Part shown: piece after piece, positions 1 through 4,682 of the stretch
Layout of the letters: each line of letters starts with the position of its first letter
How positions within the stretch are numbered: position 1 is the first letter of the stretch
Source: Clostridia bacterium
Lineage (GTDB): Bacteria; Bacillota; Clostridia; Oscillospirales; CAG-272
Assembly (NCBI GenBank): GCA_017625275.1
Contig: JAGALI010000148.1
Coordinates: 1 to 6,790 of the forward strand
Reading direction: 5' to 3'
DNA: 6,790 bases
Notes under the pieces: generated by a model
What the model was told of the DNA's origin: nothing
The model's database searches: none
Seen by the model: only the letters and a program-made list of their open reading frames with translations
Translations under genes and position numbers: made by a program

Positions 1-357
1 GCAGTAACAATGTCCCTTGCAATGGTAAAGGCAGAGACTGCAGTAAACGTAGGTGCAATTCTTAATGGCGAAACCATGAATCTTGAGATGGGTGTAAGTG
101 GTATTGCAGTTACAGTAAGCGCGACAAGCGATTATTCAGCAATCAGCATCAGACTAAGAGGCTTTGATAAGTCAAGCGCAGAGGGTAGCTACTATGCACT
201 TAACCTTGTTACAGCGCTAGGCGTTAAGACAAATGACGGAGTAGTTCGCTACATCCAGCACGGTCTTAAGAATAGTGAAAACACAACAGTACAAATCGGT
301 GGAAAGGATTACTACACCATCACAGCAGATAGACTTTATCAGCTATCAGCAGAATAA
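1..357 (+). CDS. C-terminal part of an unidentified, probably secreted or surface protein (5' truncated)
   Basis: The frame is open from base 1 to a TAA stop at 355-357. An ATG at 10 lies in frame, but nothing upstream resembles a ribosome binding site in the few bases available and the frame continues to the window edge, so I treat this as the 3' end of a longer gene. The visible 118 or so residues are rich in Ala, Val, Thr, Ser and Gly with alternating hydrophobic positions, which suggests a beta-rich extracellular domain. There are no cysteines, no membrane segment, no LPXTG-type sorting signal and no obvious repeat. I do not recognise the family. It ends just before a strong terminator and converges on the next gene. 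The coding assignment is supported by the clean frame and the terminator. The surface location is only an inference from composition. Confidence 0.72.
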   Translation, partial: AVTMSLAMVKAETAVNVGAILNGETMNLEMGVSGIAVTVSATSDYSAISIRLRGFDKSSAEGSYYALNLVTALGVKTNDGVVRYIQHGLKNSENTTVQIGGKDYYTITADRLYQLSAE

Positions 358-362
358 GAAGC

Positions 363-393
363 AAAACGCTTGTGGAAAAACCACAAGCGTTTT
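363..393 (+). terminator. Intrinsic terminator of the left-end gene
   Basis: Stem 363-375 pairs perfectly with 381-393 (13 bp, core CGCTTGTGG/CCACAAGCG) around an AAAAA loop. A run of seven T follows the core (390-396). It starts 5 bases after the TAA stop. The A-rich left foot would also give a T-tract on the opposite strand, so it may work in both directions. Confidence 0.93.
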
Positions 394-416
394 TTTGCTT
401 CAATATATAAAAAGAA

Positions 417-440
417 AAAGGCTCAGTCATATGAGCCTTT
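417..440 (-). terminator. Intrinsic terminator of the minus-strand membrane protein gene
   Basis: Stem 417-425 pairs with 432-440 (9 bp, AAAGGCTCA/TGAGCCTTT) around a 6-base loop. Read on the minus strand it is followed by TTTTTCTTTTT. The stem overlaps the first two bases of the TAA stop codon (439-441 on the plus strand) of the gene it terminates, so stop codon and terminator are fused. Confidence 0.88.
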
Positions 441-1005
441 ATTCGTTTGTATCCTCAATGCTTATTTCTTGCACATCGTCCTCATGAGAGTGTAGCGCTT
501 CTGCTGGTGCCTTGCCTGCATATTCCTTCATAAGAGTAATAAACGCATCGTCAGCCTCAAATATAACGCACTCGTGAAACTCTGCGCCCTTAAACAGTGC
601 ATAATAAAAGTCCTTGCCACTTATAAAGTTCTGCACATATTTTGGAAAGCGCGCATCCTGATATCTGGCGCGCACGCTAGCCCTTGCACTATCATCATAT
701 TTTCCAATCTCAACACAATCAGTAAGAGGGAAATACACGCAATAGCTTCCACGCTTGCCAACAATTCTATTTACATAAAAATCAAGCGTGCCGTTTCTTT
801 CCATCAAAATATACTCATAGGCTGTGCAGTCATACTTAATAAAAAGTATCATTGCAACAAAAAGAGTGATAAGAGAAACGGACGAAAGAATCGAAGACCA
901 CGCGCCCTTGGTGGGGTGAAATAGCATCAGCGCTATAGTAACAATAAAACAGCTACCATAAATTAAGCGCACAATAGGGTCTTGCTTTTTTGGTGAATAC
1001 TTCAT
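439..1005 (-). CDS. Small membrane protein with two N-terminal transmembrane helices, function unknown
   Basis: A 188-residue protein. After a short, positively charged N-terminus there are two hydrophobic segments at about residues 11-29 and 36-57, separated by a tight loop (HPTKGAW). A soluble domain of about 115 residues follows (60-173), rich in aromatics, Arg and Lys with alternating hydrophobic stretches, and the protein ends in an acidic tail (174-188). Two helices followed by a cytoplasmic beta-rich domain resembles PH-like (bPH) membrane proteins, but this is only an architectural resemblance and I do not recognise a named family. The ATG at 1005 has a modest site (TAGGAT, about 7 bases upstream). 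It lies 57 bases downstream of rpmF on the same strand, but a hairpin sits between them, so it may be expressed only by read-through. Its own terminator overlaps its stop codon. Coding status is well supported; function is unknown. Confidence 0.85.
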   Translation of the reverse strand: MKYSPKKQDPIVRLIYGSCFIVTIALMLFHPTKGAWSSILSSVSLITLFVAMILFIKYDCTAYEYILMERNGTLDFYVNRIVGKRGSYCVYFPLTDCVEIGKYDDSARASVRARYQDARFPKYVQNFISGKDFYYALFKGAEFHECVIFEADDAFITLMKEYAGKAPAEALHSHEDDVQEISIEDTNE

Positions 1006-1026
1006 TTTAAATCCTATCTAAACAAT

Positions 1027-1051
1027 AAGACCACAAATAGCTTGTGGTCTT
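1027..1051 (-). terminator. Hairpin between rpmF and the membrane protein gene, possible weak terminator or attenuator
   Basis: Stem 1027-1036 pairs perfectly with 1042-1051 (10 bp, AAGACCACAA/TTGTGGTCTT) around a 5-base loop. On the minus strand it is followed by ATTGTTTAGAT, a poor U-tract. It begins 11 bases after the rpmF stop and ends about 21 bases before the next start codon. I infer partial termination that leaves rpmF much more highly expressed than the membrane protein gene. It could also act as a 3' stabilising structure for the rpmF message. Confidence 0.7.
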
Positions 1052-1062
1052 GAATGTTTTAA

Positions 1063-1248
1063 TTAAGCGTCAGCCTTCTTAATGATTTCTTTGCCAGCAT
1101 AAAAGCCACAAGCAGAGCAAACACGGTGTGCGAGGTTATATTCGCCACATCTTGAGCACTTAACCATTGTAGGAGCTGTCATTTTGCTGTTGTTAGATCT
1201 TCTGAGATTAGTTCTGGAATGAGACTGTTTTCTCTTTGGTACTGCCAT
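1063..1248 (-). CDS. rpmF: 50S ribosomal protein L32 (bL32), zinc-binding form
   Basis: A 61-residue protein, the normal length for bL32, starting MAVPKRKQSHSRTNLRRS, which is the family's highly conserved basic N-terminus that reaches into the 23S rRNA. Four cysteines in two CxxC pairs (C31/C34 and C44/C47) form the C4 zinc ribbon, so this is the zinc-containing type and not the cysteine-free paralogue some Firmicutes use under zinc limitation. It is a late-assembling component of the large subunit. The start is fixed by AAAGGAGG at 1258-1265 on the minus strand, 9 bases from ATG. It lies 59 bases downstream of yceD, the classic yceD-rpmF order, and also appears to have its own promoter. The acyl carrier or lipid genes (such as plsX) that often follow rpmF are absent here. 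Confidence 0.97.
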   Translation of the reverse strand: MAVPKRKQSHSRTNLRRSNNSKMTAPTMVKCSRCGEYNLAHRVCSACGFYAGKEIIKKADA

Positions 1249-1292
1249 TGTAAGTAACCTCCTTTTTGGACTAATGTTTTTTAATTCACAAC

Positions 1293-1321
1293 ATTATAAC
1301 ACAAAATTTAATCATTTTCAA
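1293..1321 (-). promoter_or_regulatory. Probable sigma-A promoter for rpmF, inside the yceD 3' end
   Basis: On the minus strand: TTGAAA (1316-1321), a 17-base spacer, then TATAAT (1293-1298) preceded by TGT, giving an extended -10. The -35 box lies within the last codons of yceD and the -10 just past its stop. Transcription would start near 1286, leaving a leader of about 38 bases that contains the strong rpmF ribosome binding site. One -35 mismatch and exact spacing make a chance match unlikely, although the region is A/T-rich. Confidence 0.75.
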
Positions 1322-1826
1322 GTAGTTTTTGTAAAATTGCTAATCTTGGGTCAATTTCTTTTTTCTTCGGGCAATCGCAAGGACCAAAATTTAAGTTTTT
1401 AGCACATTTTGGACAAAGTCCTGCGCATTCCTCTTTACACAGGAGCCTTGACGGAAACTCAAGCAACAAATCCTCGACAAGAGCACGGTCGATGTCTAAT
1501 TCACCGTTCTTAACAATAACAAATTCGTCATTGGTCTCGTTTTGAAGTGTGCCTGATGTTGCGACAGTGCGATTGAATGTGAGGACAAATTTGCCAGAAA
1601 TATCCTCAAGACATCTTGCACAATGCGATTCATAATTAATCTCAGCAGTAGCCATAAGAAGCATATAGCCAGCATTATCGGTTACTCTGCCATTTACTAT
1701 AATAGGCATTGTGAACGAAACATCATCAGGTGGAATAATTGGATTTTCCTCATCACCAATGATTTCATAGCTGAAATCAAGCTGTGAGGTTTTACCACTT
1801 AATAGGGGTTTTAAATCAATAATCAT
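1308..1826 (-). CDS. yceD: DUF177 family protein YceD, 23S rRNA accumulation / large-subunit biogenesis factor
   Basis: A 172-residue protein with the DUF177 layout: a conserved CxRCL motif in mid-protein (C69, C72), then a C-terminal cysteine-rich block (C130, C134, C138, C141, C150, C152, reading CKEECAGLCPKC...CDC) and the diagnostic end DPRLAILQKLL. The cysteines probably bind a metal. Family members are needed for normal 23S rRNA accumulation and are typically encoded directly before rpmF, as here; the molecular mechanism is not established. I start it at the ATG at 1826. AAGGAG at 1833-1838 lies 6 bases upstream, and MIIDLKPLL matches the usual N-terminus. The in-frame ATG at 1862 would add 12 residues but lies in the -10 region of the promoter, upstream of the expected transcription start. 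Confidence 0.93.
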   Translation of the reverse strand: MIIDLKPLLSGKTSQLDFSYEIIGDEENPIIPPDDVSFTMPIIVNGRVTDNAGYMLLMATAEINYESHCARCLEDISGKFVLTFNRTVATSGTLQNETNDEFVIVKNGELDIDRALVEDLLLEFPSRLLCKEECAGLCPKCAKNLNFGPCDCPKKKEIDPRLAILQKLLEND

Positions 1827-1832
1827 AAAAAA

Positions 1833-1838
1833 CTCCTT
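1833..1838 (-). promoter_or_regulatory. Ribosome binding site that fixes the yceD start
   Basis: AAGGAG on the minus strand (within GGAAGGAG), 6 bases before the ATG at 1824-1826. The alternative ATG at 1860-1862 has no comparable site upstream. Confidence 0.85.
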
Positions 1839-1862
1839 CCACACAATTTTACAAGCATACAT

Positions 1863-1891
1863 ATTATATATAAAAATATAAACAATGTCAA
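1863..1891 (-). promoter_or_regulatory. Consensus sigma-A promoter of the yceD-rpmF cluster
   Basis: On the minus strand: TTGACA (1886-1891), exactly 17 bases, TATAAT (1863-1868). Both hexamers are perfect consensus. Transcription should start near 1856, leaving a leader of about 30 bases before the yceD ATG. Strong constitutive expression suits a ribosome-linked cluster. Confidence 0.9.
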
Positions 1892-1913
1892 GTATTTTTT
1901 CAAAAAAACTTGA
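1888..1913. repeat. Inverted repeat between the divergent -35 boxes
   Basis: TCAAGT (1888-1893) and ACTTGA (1908-1913) are inverted arms. Between them are a run of T and a run of A (ATTTTTT, C, AAAAAA), which extend the symmetry with one extra base on the left. Each arm overlaps one -35 hexamer. It could be an operator for coordinated control, a rigid A/T-tract element that stimulates both promoters, or merely the result of two facing TTGA boxes. Confidence 0.5.
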
Positions 1914-1938
1914 ACATAACTAAAAACTATGATAGAAT
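1910..1938 (+). promoter_or_regulatory. Probable sigma-A promoter of the TTG-start gene
   Basis: TTGAAC (1910-1915), 17 bases, TAGAAT (1933-1938). Each hexamer departs from consensus at one or two positions, so it should be weaker than its divergent partner. Transcription would start near 1945, leaving a leader of about 50 bases to the TTG codon at 1994. Confidence 0.7.
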
Positions 1939-1980
1939 ACGAGTATATTAGAGAAAAATAAAAAATAATGCCAATGTCAT

Positions 1981-1985
1981 AGGAG
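1981..1985 (+). promoter_or_regulatory. Ribosome binding site supporting a TTG start
   Basis: AGGAG, 8 bases before TTG at 1994-1996. The two nearby ATG codons (1968 and 1974) lie before this site and in other frames, so TTG is the best start. Confidence 0.8.
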
Positions 1986-1993
1986 AAAATAAA

Positions 1994-2596
1994 TTGCAAA
2001 GGCTTGGAAAAATACTAAAGATAGTTTTAATTGTGGCAATTGTAGCTGTAATTGTGCTTCTTGCTGTGAATATGATAAAATCAAACCACAAGGAGCTAGA
2101 GGAGCTTACAATAACAGAAAATCTAAAAAAAGCATACGCTAATTCCAGCGATTTACGCACACATAGCCCAACAGATGAGGGCTTTTCGCCAAACGGTGGA
2201 CTTTATGCCTATTCGCTCGTTTATATTGAGAAGTCAGGCTATTTACAGCTTAGCGTAAGATATAACACTCGCCACATGGACGATATTGCTAGCACCTATC
2301 CTGATTTTGATGAATCAAAGATATATTATACCTTAACCGATAACAAGGGAAATACCTACACCCCAAATATTGTCGAAAAATCATCAAAATATCACTACGA
2401 ATACTTTAAGCTTGAGTTTACAAATGTTGATTTTACAGACACAGAGCTGACGTTGAATATGATAATTGATGTGCTTAGCGATGTTATAGGCGACAAAAAC
2501 TCAGTGGTTCTTCATAAGAGTGGAGAGCAAAGCCTGCCATACCAGCTTAATGCAGAGGAGGGCAGTGCTATAAGCACAGAATTGATTACAAAATAA
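1994..2596 (+). CDS. Membrane-anchored extracytoplasmic protein, function unknown
   Basis: A 200-residue protein starting at TTG. Residues about 7-27 form a single, very hydrophobic Ile/Val/Leu/Ala helix after a basic MQRLGKILK, most likely an uncleaved signal anchor; there is no lipobox cysteine and no clear signal peptidase site. The remaining 170 or so residues would lie outside the cytoplasm. They are polar, cysteine-free, and contain beta-type segments (GLYAYSLVYI, GYLQLSVRYN, KIYYTLTDNKGNTY, YFKLEFTNVDF, ELTLNMIIDV), consistent with a small immunoglobulin-like or beta-sandwich domain. I do not recognise a named family. It has its own promoter and terminator, so it is a single-gene unit between the yceD-rpmF cluster and uvrB, and its position does not point to a role in either process. 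The clean reading frame and flanking signals make it a real gene. Confidence 0.87.
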   Translation: MQRLGKILKIVLIVAIVAVIVLLAVNMIKSNHKELEELTITENLKKAYANSSDLRTHSPTDEGFSPNGGLYAYSLVYIEKSGYLQLSVRYNTRHMDDIASTYPDFDESKIYYTLTDNKGNTYTPNIVEKSSKYHYEYFKLEFTNVDFTDTELTLNMIIDVLSDVIGDKNSVVLHKSGEQSLPYQLNAEEGSAISTELITK

Positions 2597-2601
2597 GAAT
2601 T

Positions 2602-2628
2602 AAAAATCTATCCTCGGATAGATTTTTT
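2602..2628 (+). terminator. Intrinsic terminator after the membrane-anchored protein gene
   Basis: Stem AAAAATCTATC/GATAGATTTTT around a CTCG tetraloop (2613-2616), followed by six T (2623-2628). It begins 5 bases after the TAA stop and isolates the upstream gene from uvrB. The A-rich left side means it could also act in reverse. Confidence 0.92.
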
Positions 2629-2650
2629 CTTATCAAAAGAGTATAATATA

Positions 2651-2679
2651 TTTACAAATATATTTATTTGTGATAAAAT
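2651..2679 (+). promoter_or_regulatory. Probable promoter of uvrB-uvrA
   Basis: TTTACA (2651-2656), 17 bases, TAAAAT (2674-2679), with TG at 2671-2672 one base before the -10 box, giving an extended -10. Transcription would start near 2686, leaving a leader of about 23 bases to ATG at 2709. The region is extremely A/T-rich, so alternative boxes such as TATAAT at 2643-2648 exist but lack a matching -35. Confidence 0.62.
2652..2673. repeat. Inverted repeat inside the uvrB promoter, possible operator
   Basis: ACAAATA (2654-2660) and TATTTGT (2665-2671) are perfect inverted arms around TATT. The symmetry extends outward to TTACAAATA/TATTTGTGA with one mismatch. It occupies most of the spacer between the -35 and -10 boxes, where a bound protein would block RNA polymerase. 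It does not match the Gram-positive LexA pattern CGAAC-N4-GTTCG. In such A/T-rich DNA a chance palindrome is possible. Confidence 0.4.
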
Positions 2680-2708
2680 AATATACGCAAAAACAACAGG
2701 AGGTCGTC

Positions 2709-4673
2709 ATGGAGCAAAATAAATTTAAGCTAGTCAGTGGCTATAAGCCAACGGGCGACCAGCCTGAGGCGATAAAAAAGCTAACTGATGCAATAAATGC
2801 AGGAAATAGAATGCAAACCCTGCTTGGAGTTACAGGCTCAGGAAAAACCTTTACAATGGCGAATGTAATCGCAAATGTAAATCGTCCAACCATAATTTTG
2901 GAGCCAAATAAAACCCTTGCAGCACAGGTGTGTAGCGAAATGCGCGCGCTTTTCCCAGAAAATGCTGTCGAGTATTTTGTGTCATATTATGATTATTATC
3001 AGCCTGAGGCATACATTCCTGGCAAGGATATATATATTGAAAAGGACGCTATGGTAAATGATGAGATAGACAAGCTTCGCCATAGCGCCACGAGCGCGCT
3101 TTTTGAGCGTCGTGATGTGATTATAGTTGCCTCTGTGTCATGTATTTACTCACTTGGTGACCCAAACGAGTATCACAATATGGTTATAGACCTTCGCGAG
3201 GGTATGGAGCTTGATAGAGACACCCTTGTGCGCCGTCTTGTTAGCATGAACTACGAAAGAAACGATGTTAATTTCGTAAGAGATAAATTTAGAATTCGTG
3301 GCGATGTTGTCGAAATTTTACCTGCATCATCAAGCGATAAGGCAATTCGCGTCGAATTTTTTGGCGAGGAGATTGATAGAATAAGCGAGATAAATACCCT
3401 TACCGGAGAGGTTCTAAGGGGACTTCGCTTCTGCTCAATTTTCCCAGCAAACCACTATGTTGTAAGTGATGAAAAAAGAGAGCGCGCTCTTAATGAAATC
3501 TATGAGGAAATGGTGGAGCGTGTCGCTTATTTCAAGTCTGAGAACAAGCTTCTTGAGGCTCAAAGAATAGAGGAAAGAACAAGGTATGACCTTGAGATGC
3601 TTCGAGAAATTGGCTTTTGCTCAGGTGTCGAAAATTACTCAAGGGTTTTATCTGGTAGAGAGCCTGGATCAACGCCATATACCCTTCTTGACTATATGCC
3701 GGACGACTTTCTTATGTTCGTCGACGAAAGCCATGTAATGATACCACAGGTGCGTGGAATGAGTGGTGGCGACCTTGCAAGAAAGAAAAATCTTGTTGAG
3801 TTCGGCTTCCGTCTGCCATCTGCCTATGATAACAGACCTCTGTATTTCCCAGAGTTTATGTCAAAGCTAAATCAGACGGTATTTGTATCAGCCACCCCTG
3901 CCGACTTCGAAAAGGAGCAGTCAACAGTAATTGCCGAGCAGCTTATTCGTCCAACAGGTCTTGTTGACCCAGAGATTGAGGTGCGCGAAATCGCGACACA
4001 GGTTGACGATGTTATGGGCGAGATTCGTATTCGTGCCGAAAAGGGAGAGCGTGTGCTTGTAACCACGCTTACTACTAAAATGGCAGAGGATTTGACTGAA
4101 TACTTGTGCGCAAATGACCTAAAGGCAAAATATATTCACCATAACATAGATACAATAGAGCGAATGGAGATTATTCGTGCACTTCGTCTTGGTGAATTTG
4201 ATGCCCTTGTCGGAATTAATCTTTTAAGAGAGGGACTTGACATTCCAGAGGTGTCGCTGGTCGCAATACTTGATGCTGATAAGGAAGGACTTTTCCGTTC
4301 TGAAACCTCACTTATACAGACAATAGGTCGTGCTGCAAGAAACGCAAACGGCAAGGTTATAATGTATGCCGACACTATAACTCGCTCTATGAAAAATGCA
4401 ATAGACGAAACAAATCGCCGTCGCGCTATTCAAATGGAGTATAACGAGAGAAACGGAATAATTCCAAAAACAATCATAAAAGAGGTTTATGATGTGATAG
4501 ACCTCGGCAAGAGGGCTGAGGAAACAAAGTCAACCAAGAGAATGAGCGCTAAGGATAAGGAAAAGCTGATAGAACAGCTGACAAGCGAAATGCGTGAGGC
4601 ATCGCGTAAGCTTGAGTTTGAAAAGGCGGCATACCTGCGTGACAGAATTAAGGAGCTTAAGCTGACAAAATAG
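2709..4673 (+). CDS. uvrB: Excinuclease ABC subunit UvrB
   Basis: A complete 654-residue protein, normal for the family. UvrB is the damage-verifying helicase-like subunit of nucleotide excision repair: UvrA loads it at lesions, its beta-hairpin is inserted between the strands, and it recruits UvrC for incision. Visible motifs are Walker A GVTGSGKT (40-47); the aromatic start of the beta-hairpin, [14 protein letters not shown] (91-104, with Y93, Y94, Y96, Y97); the Walker B box DESH (339-342); SATP (394-397); [13 protein letters not shown]; and the arginine motif QTIGRAAR (537-544). The C-terminal UVR helical hairpin (about 620-651, ending in [13 protein letters not shown]) contacts UvrC. All key residues are present. 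The start has AGGAGGT at 2698-2704, 4 bases from ATG, slightly tight but strong. uvrA follows after 9 bases, so the two are co-transcribed and probably translationally coupled. Confidence 0.99.
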   Translation: MEQNKFKLVSGYKPTGDQPEAIKKLTDAINAGNRMQTLLGVTGSGKTFTMANVIANVNRPTIILEPNKTLAAQVCSEMRALFPENAVEYFVSYYDYYQPEAYIPGKDIYIEKDAMVNDEIDKLRHSATSALFERRDVIIVASVSCIYSLGDPNEYHNMVIDLREGMELDRDTLVRRLVSMNYERNDVNFVRDKFRIRGDVVEILPASSSDKAIRVEFFGEEIDRISEINTLTGEVLRGLRFCSIFPANHYVVSDEKRERALNEIYEEMVERVAYFKSENKLLEAQRIEERTRYDLEMLREIGFCSGVENYSRVLSGREPGSTPYTLLDYMPDDFLMFVDESHVMIPQVRGMSGGDLARKKNLVEFGFRLPSAYDNRPLYFPEFMSKLNQTVFVSATPADFEKEQSTVIAEQLIRPTGLVDPEIEVREIATQVDDVMGEIRIRAEKGERVLVTTLTTKMAEDLTEYLCANDLKAKYIHHNIDTIERMEIIRALRLGEFDALVGINLLREGLDIPEVSLVAILDADKEGLFRSETSLIQTIGRAARNANGKVIMYADTITRSMKNAIDETNRRRAIQMEYNERNGIIPKTIIKEVYDVIDLGKRAEETKSTKRMSAKDKEKLIEQLTSEMREASRKLEFEKAAYLRDRIKELKLTK

Positions 4674-4676
4674 GAG
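4672..4676 (+). promoter_or_regulatory. uvrA ribosome binding site overlapping the uvrB stop
   Basis: AGGAG shares bases with the uvrB stop codon TAG (4671-4673) and lies 6 bases before the uvrA ATG. Ribosomes finishing uvrB would be placed directly at the uvrA start, supporting coupled synthesis of the two partners. Confidence 0.85.
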
Positions 4677-4682
4677 AAAAGA

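Noticed and set aside
275..487. Plus-strand open frame of 70 codons overlapping the left-end gene's end
   Set aside because: It runs through both convergent terminators and into the opposite gene, and has no ribosome binding site.
574..924. Plus-strand open frame of 116 codons
   Set aside because: It is antisense to the two-helix membrane protein gene, which has a terminator, a start site and a sensible membrane architecture. The plus-strand reading has no comparable support.
1824..1862. Longer yceD start at the ATG at 1862
   Set aside because: This ATG abuts the -10 box of a perfect promoter, upstream of the expected transcription start, and lacks a ribosome binding site. The ATG at 1826 has one.
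1948..2160. Minus-strand open frame of 70 codons, Phe/Ile/Ser-rich
   Set aside because: It is the mirror image of the hydrophobic anchor of the TTG-start gene and crosses that gene's promoter region.
2643..2648. Perfect TATAAT as the uvrB -10 box
   Set aside because: No -35-like hexamer lies 16-18 bases upstream, where the terminator hairpin sits. TTTACA/TGATAAAAT downstream is a better pair, although I cannot exclude use of this box.
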